Source of the DNA: Thermoactinomyces intermedius
GTDB taxonomy: Bacteria; Bacillota; Bacilli; Thermoactinomycetales; Thermoactinomycetaceae
Direction: 5' to 3' (one strand)
DNA: 64,000 nt
NCBI RefSeq assembly: GCF_016055025.1
Contig: NZ_JAECVW010000002.1
This document shows, in pieces, positions 26,890 to 35,293 of the stretch (position 1 is its first letter; every line of letters begins with the position of its first letter). Both the position numbers and the translations under genes were made by a program. Below the pieces are notes generated by a model. It ran no database searches and was not told where the DNA came from. It was given only the letters and a program-made list of their open reading frames with translations.

Positions 26890-27642
26890 TCAAACCCCAC
26901 CCCGGACATAAAGCACTTGCCCTGTGATGAAACTGGCTTCATCCGACACCAGGAACAAGACCGCATTGGCCACGTCAATGGGTTTGCCTGTTCGCCCCAG
27001 AGGAATGGTTTGTGCTGCCGCTTTTTTAAAATCTTCAAAGGGAACCCCGATCCTTTCCGCCGTTTGCCGGGTCATGTCCGTTTCGATAAAACCGGGGGCC
27101 ACGGCATTGACATTGATGTTAAATTTGCCGAGTTCAATGGCCAGCGTTTTGGTGAACCCTTGAATCCCCGCTTTTGCTGTCGAGTAATTCAATTGTCCCC
27201 GGTTGCCGAGCGCCGAAGTGGAACTGAAATTGACAATTTTCCCGTAGCGGTTTGGCACCATGAACCGTTGGGCCGCCCTGGATGCATAAAAGGTTCCTTT
27301 CAGATGCACATCCATGACGATATCCCAATCTTCGTCGGTCATTTTATGGACCAGATTATCGCGGATCACCCCGGCATTATTCACCAGGATGTCCAACCGG
27401 CCAAACGTGTCCACGGTTTTTTGCACCATATCTTCCACTTCTTGCCGTTTCGTGATGTCGCAAGGGACCGCGATGGCTTCTCCTCCGGCTTCGCGAATTT
27501 TTTGCGCCGTTTCTTCACAGGTTTCGGCATTCACATCCGTCACGGTGATCTTGGCTCCTTCTTCCGCCAGGCGTATCGCCGTTGCAGCACCAATTCCTCT
27601 TCCCGATCCGGTGACAATCCCCACACGGTCTTTCAATCTCAT
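26890..27642 (-). CDS. SDR-family 3-hydroxyacyl-CoA/3-oxoacyl reductase (FabG-like)
   Basis: A 250-residue short-chain dehydrogenase. The NAD(P) site is TGSGRGIGAATAIRLA, the structural motif NNAG is at about residue 88, the catalytic Ser-Tyr-Lys lies in SSTSALGNRGQLNYSTAKAG, and the C-terminus ends FITGQVLYVRGG. In this operon the probable step is oxidation of a 3-hydroxyacyl-CoA. The N-terminal DVNAET after beta-2 suggests NAD rather than NADP binding, which fits catabolism. Start at 27642 with AAGGAG-like sequence upstream. Confidence 0.9.
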   Translation of the reverse strand: MRLKDRVGIVTGSGRGIGAATAIRLAEEGAKITVTDVNAETCEETAQKIREAGGEAIAVPCDITKRQEVEDMVQKTVDTFGRLDILVNNAGVIRDNLVHKMTDEDWDIVMDVHLKGTFYASRAAQRFMVPNRYGKIVNFSSTSALGNRGQLNYSTAKAGIQGFTKTLAIELGKFNINVNAVAPGFIETDMTRQTAERIGVPFEDFKKAAAQTIPLGRTGKPIDVANAVLFLVSDEASFITGQVLYVRGGV

Positions 27643-27668
27643 ATTTCATCCACTCCTTATTGAAAAAA

Positions 27669-28088
27669 TCACGCTGCCGGGACGGAAAATTCCGCCTTGC
27701 CGGTGACAACCCGGTCCCCATTTTGCGTCGATGCCCAAATGTCGCATAAAACCACTTGTTTTCCTTCTTCCCATCTCGTTTCTTTCACCCGTCCTTCACA
27801 GGTGATCTCATCGCCCGGACGAACCATTCCCGTAAACCGGACCCCGAATGTTCTCAAATCCCCGTCCGTCCCGATCAGGTTGGTCAGCATTTGCCCGACA
27901 AAGGCCATGGTCAGCATGCCGTGGGCAATCACTCCGCCCAATCCGGATTTTCGGGCATAATCGTCATCATAATGAATGGGGTTGAAATCTCCCGACGCTC
28001 CCGCATACATCACCAACTGGGTACGGGTGACCGGCGGTTTTTTGAACGGGCCGATCGGATCCCCCGGTTGAAATGTCCGCAACTTCAT
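27669..28088 (-). CDS. MaoC-like enoyl-CoA hydratase, catalytic subunit
   Basis: A 139-residue hotdog hydratase. The hydratase-2 catalytic motif is intact: YAGASGDFNPIHYDDDYARKSG, with Asp and His five residues apart, followed by GVIAHGMLTMAFVGQML. It hydrates enoyl-CoA to the (R)-3-hydroxyacyl-CoA in classical MaoC enzymes. The stop of the preceding gene (28085) overlaps its start by four bases, and that partner lacks the catalytic His, so the two are likely to form one heteromeric enzyme. Confidence 0.88.
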   Translation of the reverse strand: MKLRTFQPGDPIGPFKKPPVTRTQLVMYAGASGDFNPIHYDDDYARKSGLGGVIAHGMLTMAFVGQMLTNLIGTDGDLRTFGVRFTGMVRPGDEITCEGRVKETRWEEGKQVVLCDIWASTQNGDRVVTGKAEFSVPAA

Positions 28089-28531
28089 CCCTCCTGTCCC
28101 CGGTAAATCACATTGGACCGGGCAATAAAGACCGTCTCTCCCGCTTCATCCACGCCTTTTTGCTCATACAGCAAAAAGATCATCTTCCCCAATTTCCCTT
28201 GCTTTTCATAAACATCCGCCAATTTCGTCGAGCAGTAAATCACATCCCCTGCATAAACAGGACGGAAGTATTCAAACTGTTGTTCCCCGTGAATGAGACC
28301 GTCCGTCTTGAGAGAAAACCCCGGAATCGTGCCATAATCAAACGTCCGGCAAAACGTCGGCGGTGCGACGATCCGGCCGTGGCGTGTGGTTAGGGCATAC
28401 GCCTCATCATGATACAGCGGGTTGGGATCCCCGATTGCTTCGGCAAATTTGCGGATGGCGCCTTTTTCCACTTCATTTTTGACCGGGGCGGATTCTTTGC
28501 CCACCCATTTCCGGAATGCATTCACATCCAC
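28085..28531 (-). CDS. MaoC N-terminal-type dehydratase, partner subunit
   Basis: A 148-residue protein of the MaoC_dehydrat_N group (FRKWVGKESAPVKNEVEKGAIRKFAEAIGDPNPLYHDEAYA). Where an active hydratase has D-x4-H, this one has DPNPLY, so the catalytic His is replaced by Tyr and it should be the substrate-binding, non-catalytic half. The HadA/HadB and ChsH1/ChsH2 pairs of actinobacteria are organised the same way. It overlaps the catalytic partner by four bases and follows the third acyl-CoA dehydrogenase by about 20 bases. Confidence 0.85.
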   Translation of the reverse strand: MDVNAFRKWVGKESAPVKNEVEKGAIRKFAEAIGDPNPLYHDEAYALTTRHGRIVAPPTFCRTFDYGTIPGFSLKTDGLIHGEQQFEYFRPVYAGDVIYCSTKLADVYEKQGKLGKMIFLLYEQKGVDEAGETVFIARSNVIYRGQEG

Positions 28532-28552
28532 TTTTCGTTTCCTCCCTTACCG

Positions 28553-29734
28553 TCATTTCCCGTGTTTGGCAATGGCCCGGGAGATCACGAGTCTTTGGAT
28601 TTCGGCCGTTCCTTCCCAAATTTGATAGATCTTGGCGTCCCGGGCCCATTTTTCCACCGGATACTCCTTGATGTATCCATAGCCGCCGAGGATTTGAATG
28701 GCATCCATCGTGGTTTGCACGGCGACATCCCCGGCAAACAACTTCGCCATACTGCCTTCGCCCCGGTGAAAAGGAATCTTTCGATGCCGCATCCAACCGG
28801 CCCTCCAGGTCAAAAGCCGGGCGGCATCAATCCGGGTCGCCATGTCAGCCAGTTTAAAGGCAACGGCTTGATGCTCAATAATCGGTTTTTTAAATTGGAT
28901 TCGCTCCTTGGCGTACTGCAGGGCATATTCATAGGCCGCCCGGGCAATGCCGATGGCGGAGGCAGCCACTCCCGGCCGGGTGTGCTCCAACATTTTCAAA
29001 GCCCCGACATACCCCGGGACATATTCCGGATCCCCCGGTTCCCCGCCCAGCCGGTTTTCAACCGGAACCCGCACATCTTCCAGGATGATCTGGGCGGTAT
29101 GCGACGCCCGGACCCCCATCTTCTTTTCTTTGCGTCCCATGGAAAAACCCGGCGTGTTTTTGTCATCAATGAGAAACGCCGCGATGCCCTTCCAGCCTTT
29201 GCTCCGGTCCAAAGTGGCAAACACCACGTGGATGTCCGCGATGCCCCCGTTGGTGATAAACTGTTTGGTCCCGTTTAATACATACACATCGCCTTCCCGC
29301 CGGGCCGTGGTTTGAATGGAAGAAACATCCGAACCGGCTCCGGGTTCCGTCAGCCCCATGGCGCCGATCAAGCAACGATCGGGATCACACAGCATCGGGA
29401 TCCATTTTTTCTTCTGTTCGGTGGTTCCCATGGCCATGATGGCGGCAGCGGGCAGATGCGACCCGTTGATGGCCACCGCGATGCCGGCGCATCCCCAAGC
29501 CAGTTCTTCGGAAACCAGCAGGCTGGTCACCGGATCATCGATGCCTCCGCCGCCGTATTCCTCGGGATACGAAAAGGTCGTCAATCCCAGCTTGTGTGCC
29601 TTTTTGACAATCTCCCAGGGAAACTCCTCGGTCTCATCATGGTAAGCCGCATGAGGACGGATTTCTTTTTCGGCAAAATCATGTGCCAGCCGTCGGATTT
29701 CCTTCTGCTCCGGGGTCAGCTCAAAATCGATCAT
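28553..29734 (-). CDS. Acyl-CoA dehydrogenase, second gene of the operon
   Basis: A 393-residue acyl-CoA dehydrogenase with LTEPGAGSDVSSIQTTAR, LNGTKQFITNGGIADIHV, KMGVRASHTAQIILEDVRVP and the catalytic glutamate in IWEGTAEIQRLVI, where Trp replaces the more usual Tyr. It has an extra GGEPGDPEYVPG insert before the helical domain. Sequence differs clearly from the two copies at the operon end, so they are not recent duplicates and may act on different chain lengths or branching patterns. It follows the SDR gene by 25 bases. Confidence 0.9.
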   Translation of the reverse strand: MIDFELTPEQKEIRRLAHDFAEKEIRPHAAYHDETEEFPWEIVKKAHKLGLTTFSYPEEYGGGGIDDPVTSLLVSEELAWGCAGIAVAINGSHLPAAAIMAMGTTEQKKKWIPMLCDPDRCLIGAMGLTEPGAGSDVSSIQTTARREGDVYVLNGTKQFITNGGIADIHVVFATLDRSKGWKGIAAFLIDDKNTPGFSMGRKEKKMGVRASHTAQIILEDVRVPVENRLGGEPGDPEYVPGYVGALKMLEHTRPGVAASAIGIARAAYEYALQYAKERIQFKKPIIEHQAVAFKLADMATRIDAARLLTWRAGWMRHRKIPFHRGEGSMAKLFAGDVAVQTTMDAIQILGGYGYIKEYPVEKWARDAKIYQIWEGTAEIQRLVISRAIAKHGK

Positions 29735-29759
29735 GTTCCGCCTCCTTCAAATCAACCGC

Positions 29760-30503
29760 TTATTTAATCAGCCAGCCGCCGTCGACCACAATGTCCGCCC
29801 CGGTGATGTACGAAGCATCATCGGAAACCAAAAAGGCGACGGTCCCCGCCACTTCCTCCGGTTTCCCAACCCGTTTCAAAACAGTGTGGCGCTCAATGGT
29901 TTTGACAAAACCAGGGTTATTCAAACTGTCTTCGATCAGCGGGGTTTCAATAAATCCGGGGCTGACCGAGTTGACACGTATGCCGTATGAGGAAAGCTCA
30001 TAAGCAAACGCACGGGTCAGATTGATCACTCCGGCTTTGGCCGCAGAGTAATGGGCAAACAGCGTCCCCGGTTTCATTCCCGAAATGGAGGCAATATTGA
30101 CAATGGCCCGGTTTTGTCCGCCCTTCATCCGTTTGGACAATTCTTTGGTGACCAGAAACACACTGCGCAGGTTGGCTGCCTGCACTTCTTCCCATTCTTC
30201 AACCGAAATATTTTCCAACAAATTCAGTTTTGAACTGCCGGCGTTATTGACGAGTATATCGATCTGGCCAAACTTTTCTTCAATAAAATCCGAAAGCCGC
30301 TTCACTTCCTGTTCACTTGTCACATCAGCCGAGTACGTGGTCGCATGCGACTCCCCGATTTCGCCGGCAACCCTTTCCAACTTGCTCAATGTCCGGCCGA
30401 CCAGAACCACGTATGCTTCTTCCTGTGCCAACCGTTTGGCAATCGCTTCGCCTATCCCGCTTCCTGCACCGGTGACAACCGCCACTTTTCCGGCAAAGCG
30501 CAA
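29760..30503 (-). CDS. SDR-family oxidoreductase, first gene of the operon
   Basis: A 247-residue short-chain dehydrogenase: VVTGAGSGIGEAIAKRLA, NNAGSSKL, catalytic ISGMKPGTLFAHYSAAKAG and the end SYITGADIVVDGGWLIK, a glucose/ribitol-dehydrogenase-type ending. TTG at 30503 is taken as start because AAGGAGG lies eight bases upstream; the open frame extends to 30620, but that part would sit across the sigma-54 promoter. Only 31 bases separate the predicted transcription start (30534) from this TTG. The specific alcohol oxidised is unknown. Confidence 0.88.
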   Translation of the reverse strand: MRFAGKVAVVTGAGSGIGEAIAKRLAQEEAYVVLVGRTLSKLERVAGEIGESHATTYSADVTSEQEVKRLSDFIEEKFGQIDILVNNAGSSKLNLLENISVEEWEEVQAANLRSVFLVTKELSKRMKGGQNRAIVNIASISGMKPGTLFAHYSAAKAGVINLTRAFAYELSSYGIRVNSVSPGFIETPLIEDSLNNPGFVKTIERHTVLKRVGKPEEVAGTVAFLVSDDASYITGADIVVDGGWLIK

Positions 30504-30544
30504 AAAAACCCCCTCCTTGTCCCATGTCTCGTTATTTTTTAAAT

Positions 30545-30560
30545 TGCAAATTTTATGCCA
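30545..30560 (-). promoter_or_regulatory. Sigma-54 (-24/-12) promoter of the acyl-CoA operon
   Basis: On the minus strand TGGCATA-AAAT-TTGCA matches TGGCAYR-N4-TTGCW at all defined positions. The C of the -12 element is at 30546, which places +1 near 30534. A sigma-54 activator gene lies at the other end of the same operon. Confidence 0.88.
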
Positions 30561-30650
30561 AATATAAATGTACAATTCGCCGGCATGAAACCGCTTGTTG
30601 ACAAGGGGTTTGGGAATCATGTGGATCCACCCGGTTCATGTCGTAAGTCG

Positions 30651-30692
30651 TTTTTGCATTGGTTCAGTCATTTATGCATGAGCAAAAATGAC
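30651..30692. promoter_or_regulatory. Candidate enhancer sites upstream of the sigma-54 promoter
   Basis: Two overlapping inverted repeats: TTTTTGC (30651-30657) with GCAAAAA (30682-30688), and GTCATTT (30667-30673) with AAATGAC (30686-30692). They lie roughly 115-160 bp upstream of the predicted transcription start, the usual distance for enhancer-binding proteins. Inference from position only. Confidence 0.45.
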
Positions 30693-30706
30693 TTATTTTC
30701 CGCGAC

Positions 30707-30739
30707 AAAAAAACCCCTGTTCCCCCACCGGGACAGGAG
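30707..30739 (-). terminator. Terminator of the DUF2935-like gene
   Basis: Minus-strand CCTGTCCC ... GGGAACAGG followed by a seven-T run, just past the stop at 30751. Confidence 0.75.
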
Positions 30740-30750
30740 TCTTCAACCGT

Positions 30751-31176
30751 TTAACACCGCCAGAGGATCGTTTGCGCGATCCCGATAAAATATTCCGATT
30801 CCCGAATAATATGATTCATCACCACTTGCGCTGTCCTGTTCCCTTGAAAAGCCGCGCTTTGGTCGCGAATCATCCTGCACAATTTGATAAATTGCTCACT
30901 TTGGTGGAGGCAAAACCGGACCAAATGCTTCACCCGGTATTCCAACTCCGGATTTTTTTTGCAGGGCAACCGGATCTTCGTCTCAATCCAGCGAACAACG
31001 AGCTGATGGGTGTCCGTCAAAGCTTTTTCCCACTCATTCAATGCCTCCACATACCGGGATTCCAAATTTTTGACCAGTTCCTTGATCACAACGGTGTGTT
31101 CCGCCTCCTGCTGCTTCCAAAATTCGGCTTCATCCAGAATGCGAAGCGGCATTTTTTCCCCGTAATAAAATTGCAC
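30751..31176 (-). CDS. DUF2935-like helical protein
   Basis: A 141-residue, almost entirely helical protein. FWKQQEAEHTVVIKELV near the N-terminus, with the E-H pair, and a later HHxx-less helical bundle resemble the DUF2935 proteins of Bacillales and Clostridia, which look like ferritin-type bundles. Only one such half is present, so it is either a short member or a truncated one. GTG start at 31176 with AGGAGG seven bases upstream. It follows no operon partner; function unknown. Confidence 0.6.
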   Translation of the reverse strand: MQFYYGEKMPLRILDEAEFWKQQEAEHTVVIKELVKNLESRYVEALNEWEKALTDTHQLVVRWIETKIRLPCKKNPELEYRVKHLVRFCLHQSEQFIKLCRMIRDQSAAFQGNRTAQVVMNHIIRESEYFIGIAQTILWRC

Positions 31177-31321
31177 AAAACCTCCTCCTTTTTTCCTCCC
31201 CGTCGCAAGTAAATATATATGCCGAAAAAAGAAAGATATGCTTTGAAACCACTCACAAACCCGGACCCGTTCAAATCAATACAGCCTTCCCGTTATCCGG
31301 AAAGACTGTCCTGGTTCCGTT

Positions 31322-31825
31322 TTAAGCGATGCCCTTCATGATTTCATTTCTCTTGATCTTCTTCGCGCTTCCCGCCGGATGGTTGTGAAGCAGATATTGT
31401 TGCAAACGCTCAGTCCATTTCGCTTGGTATCCGTCGATTTGTCTGATCTGCTTCATAAATTCATCAATCGTGTCATGATCAACCATTTCAATGGGTTGGG
31501 GAATGTATTTTTCATTTGCGTGATCATATGCCCGCCATATGGTATAACAAATGGCGTACATTGCACACACCCAAATCTGCTCTTCTTGCGGATCATCGGT
31601 CAGCTCAAGATAGATCGACACCCCCGTGTCATTTTCATTGTCAAACTCGAAATAAATATCATCCGCACTGTGTTTTTTCTCCTCCACCCATTCCCAACAC
31701 ATGCCAATCGTCTTTTTCAACTGCGGATAACCCTTTGTTCCTTTCAACCGGTTGATCAGTTTTTCTGTTAAAGCCAATAAATAAGCCGGCCCGGCGTCAT
31801 CATGAACGTTTGAAATCCATTTCAT
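31322..31825 (-). CDS. Imm6-family immunity protein
   Basis: A 167-residue acidic cytosolic protein. MKWISNVHDDAGPAYLLALTEK, the CWEWVEEKKHSADDIYFEFDNENDTG block and YLLHNHPAGSAKKIKRNEIM match the Imm6 family, which protects against polymorphic toxins. No toxin gene is adjacent, so it may guard against toxins of related strains. ATG at 31825 follows AGGTGAT. Two damaged relatives lie at 31942-31983 (3' scrap) and 33421-33939 (frameshifted), so the locus has gone through repeated duplication. Confidence 0.75.
   Translation of the reverse strand: MKWISNVHDDAGPAYLLALTEKLINRLKGTKGYPQLKKTIGMCWEWVEEKKHSADDIYFEFDNENDTGVSIYLELTDDPQEEQIWVCAMYAICYTIWRAYDHANEKYIPQPIEMVDHDTIDEFMKQIRQIDGYQAKWTERLQQYLLHNHPAGSAKKIKRNEIMKGIA
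31367..31408. repeat. 42-bp direct repeat, copy 1
   Basis: GCTTCCCGCCGGATGGTTGT...GCAAACG lies inside the intact imm6 gene (near its 3' end) and is identical to 31942-31983. Confidence 0.9.
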
Positions 31826-31941
31826 GGGTATCACCTGTTTATCTTTTCATTTCTGATTTATGCAAAAACCTGCGGGCAGGAATCAATATATCAAAAATCA
31901 ATTCATCAACTTCACTCAGTGCTTCCCTTTTGATTCTTCCT

Positions 31942-31983
31942 GCTTCCCGCCGGATGGTTGTGAAGCAGATATTGTTGCAAACG
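31942..31983. repeat. 42-bp direct repeat, copy 2, remnant of an imm6 3' end
   Basis: Same 42 bases as 31367-31408. On the minus strand it encodes LQQYLLHNHPAGS and then runs into stop codons, so it is the tail of a lost imm6 copy. It lies between the intact imm6 and the MFS gene. Confidence 0.8.
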
Positions 31984-32004
31984 ATCCCTCTCCACTTATG
32001 GTCA

Positions 32005-32031
32005 TAAAAAAGCCACTTTGATCTGAGTGGC
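32005..32031 (-). terminator. Terminator of the MFS gene
   Basis: Minus-strand GCCACT-CAGATCAA-AGTGGC followed by TTTTTTAT, ten bases past the stop at 32042. Confidence 0.85.
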
Positions 32032-32041
32032 ATGCACCAAA

Positions 32042-33280
32042 TTATCCTTCAAATGTCCTTTTCTTTAAAAGTAACAATCCATTACCGATCAGCAACAAAT
32101 CCATGAGCAACCAAGCCACGGAATAAGATTGCATATCCACGATAAACCCGAAAACAGCCGGAGCCAGGATGATGGCCACTTGGTTGAGTGTGAGCGCATA
32201 GCTGACCATCAACCCGTCTGCTTGGGGCGGGGCGTGCTCAGCCACTGCGAGGAGAAAGGAACTGAACCAACCGATGCCAAAAAAGCCCAACCATGCCGAC
32301 AAGAGAAAGAGAACCCACACAGGCAATGACGCGGGAAGGAAAATCAAAACAGAGACGCCCAACACGGATGCCCAGATGGAAAGATGAAGCGGGTATTCCC
32401 TGTTTCCGCCCCACCACTTGTCACTGATGTAAGCCAGCACGATCCTCCCTGCCATTCCGCTCAGCAAAGCCGCGGATAACAGCTGTCCCGCGTGAACCAG
32501 TTCCACATTGGTCTCATTGCTGAAGAAGATCATCAAATGTCCCACCAAAACCATCTGAAGAGAAACCATGATGATCCCGGTGCATAAAACCGGAAACGTT
32601 TTTTTATTTTTGGCAATCTCTTTGATCTTTTCTTTGAATTGTGCATTGCGGTTGTTTTGGCTTTGGCGCGGAAGAGGCGGATCCCGGTATAAAACCAGGA
32701 ACAACAAACCACCGAAAATGGCAAGGGCCGCCTGGGTATATACCGCCGCTTTCCATCCGAAATGAAAAGACAAGTACGGAAGCAACATTCCGCCGATGGC
32801 CCCTCCGATGGGAATGCCGGCCTGCCGGATGCCCATGGCCAAGCCTCTTTCCCTTTCTGAGAACCAGCGCAAAATCACTTTGCTTCCCCCGGGTTGGGCC
32901 GTTCCATACCAAATCCCGACAATCCCGAGTAATCCCAACAACAAGAAGTAATTCTCCGTGAACGATACAAAGAAAAACGAAAGCCCCAACAAAACGGAAC
33001 CCAAACTGATCAGCCAGCGTTCCCCGTATTGATCCAATGCATGGCCAATAAAGAGCATCGACAATAAAGGGCCGATTTGGACGGCAGAAACCAACAACCC
33101 CGCCTGGGAAGTGGTCCATCCCCATTGTTCCTGCCAAATCGCGGCCAGCGGCCCGACTCCGTAAGTGACCAACGTTGCAGAAGCTTGAGACCAAGTTGCA
33201 ATCGTCAAAATCAACCACCGATAATAAGCCGGTTGTTGAGATCCCATCGTTTCCCGTTGCAAAGGCAAACGGGTGTTCAT
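32042..33280 (-). CDS. MFS transporter
   Basis: A 412-residue major facilitator with 12 hydrophobic segments. The loop-2/3 motif (GHALDQYGERWLISLG) and GGxxxG-rich helices (GIPIGGAIGGMLLPYL) are visible. A central cytoplasmic loop RQSQNNRNAQFKEKIKEIAKNKKT divides two six-helix halves. Layout resembles the oxalate/formate antiporter-like and monocarboxylate transporters of Bacilli, but the substrate is unknown. AAGGGGG precedes ATG 33280. It lies inside the immunity-gene cluster with no obvious functional link to it. Confidence 0.88.
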   Translation of the reverse strand: MNTRLPLQRETMGSQQPAYYRWLILTIATWSQASATLVTYGVGPLAAIWQEQWGWTTSQAGLLVSAVQIGPLLSMLFIGHALDQYGERWLISLGSVLLGLSFFFVSFTENYFLLLGLLGIVGIWYGTAQPGGSKVILRWFSERERGLAMGIRQAGIPIGGAIGGMLLPYLSFHFGWKAAVYTQAALAIFGGLLFLVLYRDPPLPRQSQNNRNAQFKEKIKEIAKNKKTFPVLCTGIIMVSLQMVLVGHLMIFFSNETNVELVHAGQLLSAALLSGMAGRIVLAYISDKWWGGNREYPLHLSIWASVLGVSVLIFLPASLPVWVLFLLSAWLGFFGIGWFSSFLLAVAEHAPPQADGLMVSYALTLNQVAIILAPAVFGFIVDMQSYSVAWLLMDLLLIGNGLLLLKKRTFEG

Positions 33281-33420
33281 TTTGGTTCGCCCCCTTGTTT
33301 TTTGATGAGACAAAAATAAAAGATTCACATCGGACCCACCGCAAGAAAGAAAGTCCGGTACATCCCGAAAGTCCCGTTTTCCGCCTCAGATCTTCCTAGC
33401 TCCGTGTGTTTTTCATCAGG

Positions 33421-33939
33421 TCAGATCTGGCGCATAATTTCTTCCCGCCGGATCTTGTTGTTACTTCCGGACGGATAATTTTGCAAAAGATATTGTTACA
33501 AACGTTCCGCCCATTGCTCTTGGTATCCGTTAATTTTCGTCACTTTGTCCGTAAACTGATCAATCGTTTCATCACTTTCCAACTCCAATGTTTGGGGAAG
33601 ACTCTTTTTCCGTTCATAAAGAAAAGCCCGCCAAGTCGTATAACAAATGGCATCCAAGAGACTAAACCAAACCAACCCGATTTGTGCATCATGGACGATT
33701 TCTTCATATATTGCTTCAAAAACAAACCATTTTCTCCATCTTCCCCATCCCGGTCCAATGTCTCATAAAGCCCGAGACCGGTATGCTTCTTCTCCTCCAC
33801 CCATTCCCAACACCTGTCCATCGCTTCCCTTGCTTCTTGAAACCATTCACAGCCGGATATTTTGTACACATATCATTTCGGACAAAGCCAATAAATAAGC
33901 CGCTTTTGCATCGGTGTTTACTTTTTTATACCACTTCAC
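33421..33939 (-). pseudogene. Frameshifted Imm6-family gene
   Basis: Begins with GTG after GGAGGG: MKWYKKVNTDAKAAYLLALSEM, then shifts frame to EWFQEAREAMDRCWEWVEEKKHT, shifts again to LLDAICYTTWRAFLYERKKSLPQ and ends EEIMRQI with one in-frame TAA near 33498. Block order and spacing equal those of the intact imm6 at 31322-31825, so it is a decayed paralogue rather than noise. At least two frameshifts and one stop inactivate it. Confidence 0.85.
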
Positions 33940-34110
33940 TTTCTGCTTCCCTCCCTGTGTCATCCAACCGGCCGCCACCTTTAAAAACAAAAAATTTATA
34001 TTTATATTTTAAATCAGATAAGTCGACAAATCATCCTCTCTCCGATTTTCACGCTCAACAAAAATCGAGAGCTGAATTTCTCAGCTCCCGGCTTTCCGAT
34101 GATATGCATA

Positions 34111-34650
34111 TCAGCAAATCAAACCATCTTCCACTTGCTCAAGAATCACCGACCAATAGGTTTCTTCCTCTTCCAAAGCTTTTGGATCGAATTGATGAAA
34201 TTGTTGTTTGATCTCCCCGACGATTCCCCGAATCCTTTCTTCATCCCCCGTCTCCATCGAATCGATCAGTTGCGGCTGGTGACTCAGATAGATTTTGAGA
34301 AACATCAGGAATGTAGCAATATTTGCGTTCATCCACCTTTTTCCTTTGGCAAACCAGGAATCCAAATAATACAAACAATCCGTCTTACAATGGATCCCGA
34401 TTTCATTTCCTTCGTTCTCACCAATCATCAGATAGCCCTCACCTTCATGATCCTGTTTCATTTTGAGCTGATCATAAAAATGAAGATAAAAAGGGCTTCC
34501 TTTCACCTTCTCAGAATCCAGCGGCAACCCGACCGATGATAAGAACGTCAGGGTCGCTTCGGACAAACCGGATGGAGGCAGCTGTTCATGATGGAACAAA
34601 ACCAGTTGATCTTTCCAAAACTCTTTTAATTCTTTAGTCAACTCAGCCAT
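34111..34650 (-). CDS. SUKH-4-family immunity protein (probable)
   Basis: A 179-residue protein of the SMI1/KNR4 (SUKH) type. Characteristic are LPPSGLSEATLTFLSSVGLP at the N-terminus, YLMIGENEGNEIGIH and LYYLDSWFAKGKRWMNANIATFLMFL, i.e. the nucleic-acid-toxin immunity fold with its GE and N..L..F marks. Such proteins neutralise nuclease or deaminase toxins, so it fits the surrounding immunity cluster. GGGAGG lies eight bases before ATG 34650. No toxin domain is adjacent in an intact form. Confidence 0.7.
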   Translation of the reverse strand: MAELTKELKEFWKDQLVLFHHEQLPPSGLSEATLTFLSSVGLPLDSEKVKGSPFYLHFYDQLKMKQDHEGEGYLMIGENEGNEIGIHCKTDCLYYLDSWFAKGKRWMNANIATFLMFLKIYLSHQPQLIDSMETGDEERIRGIVGEIKQQFHQFDPKALEEEETYWSVILEQVEDGLIC

Positions 34651-34865
34651 GGATCCCGCCTCCCTGATGTCTCAGATTTGCATCCAATTTTATTTAAATG
34701 CCAAAGTTTTTCAGGCAATTCCAAACCTGTTTGCTTTCTTACCCCATCTTTCTATCCATTCACCACATATTTATCACAATAAAAATGGCAGGCCAAACAG
34801 CACTGCCAATGAATCCCTTTCTTTATAAATCAAAATGCATCGATCCACTGTTAGTTTCTTAAATC

Positions 34866-35293
34866 TTAAGCATCTGATTCCACATCGTCGTAAAAATAAC
34901 ACGGAAGTTTCAATGAATTGTTCTTTACCTGATCAAATGCTTCTGCAAGAAGAACTGCGAGTTTCTCTTTCGCAAATTGTTGTAATTTCATAGCCAACTC
35001 TTCATCATAATCGGGTTCTTCTTCATTCCATTGAATTGTTAATCCATTATAAGGAAAAAATTACTTCAATGTCATTCCCGTTTGCATCTTTTTCAATTCT
35101 TCCACCATGAGCATCCATTGCCATCACTTCGAAATGTTGAATCTCGGGAAATTCCACTTGATAATAAAACAAGAGATGATCCGTATCCTTTGCAAAGGGG
35201 GATATTCAACGTTTTTTGCATCGACAAAACATATTCCTCTTTATTTTTTTATATTACTTTTTATTTTGGTATAGTATTACTCAAGTTCTTCAT
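34866..35293 (-). pseudogene. Degenerate small gene in the immunity cluster
   Basis: AGGAGG followed by ATG at 35293 opens a gene that stops after ten codons. Coding-like sequence resumes in other frames: DTDHLLFYYQVEFPEIQHFEVMAM ... NGNDIEVIFS, then after another shift YNGLTIQWNEEEPDYDEELAM to CYFYDDVESDA and a TAA at 34868. The acidic composition fits an immunity protein of about 140 residues, but I do not recognise the family. The following gap to 35518 contains only the tail discussed in the findings. Confidence 0.6.
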
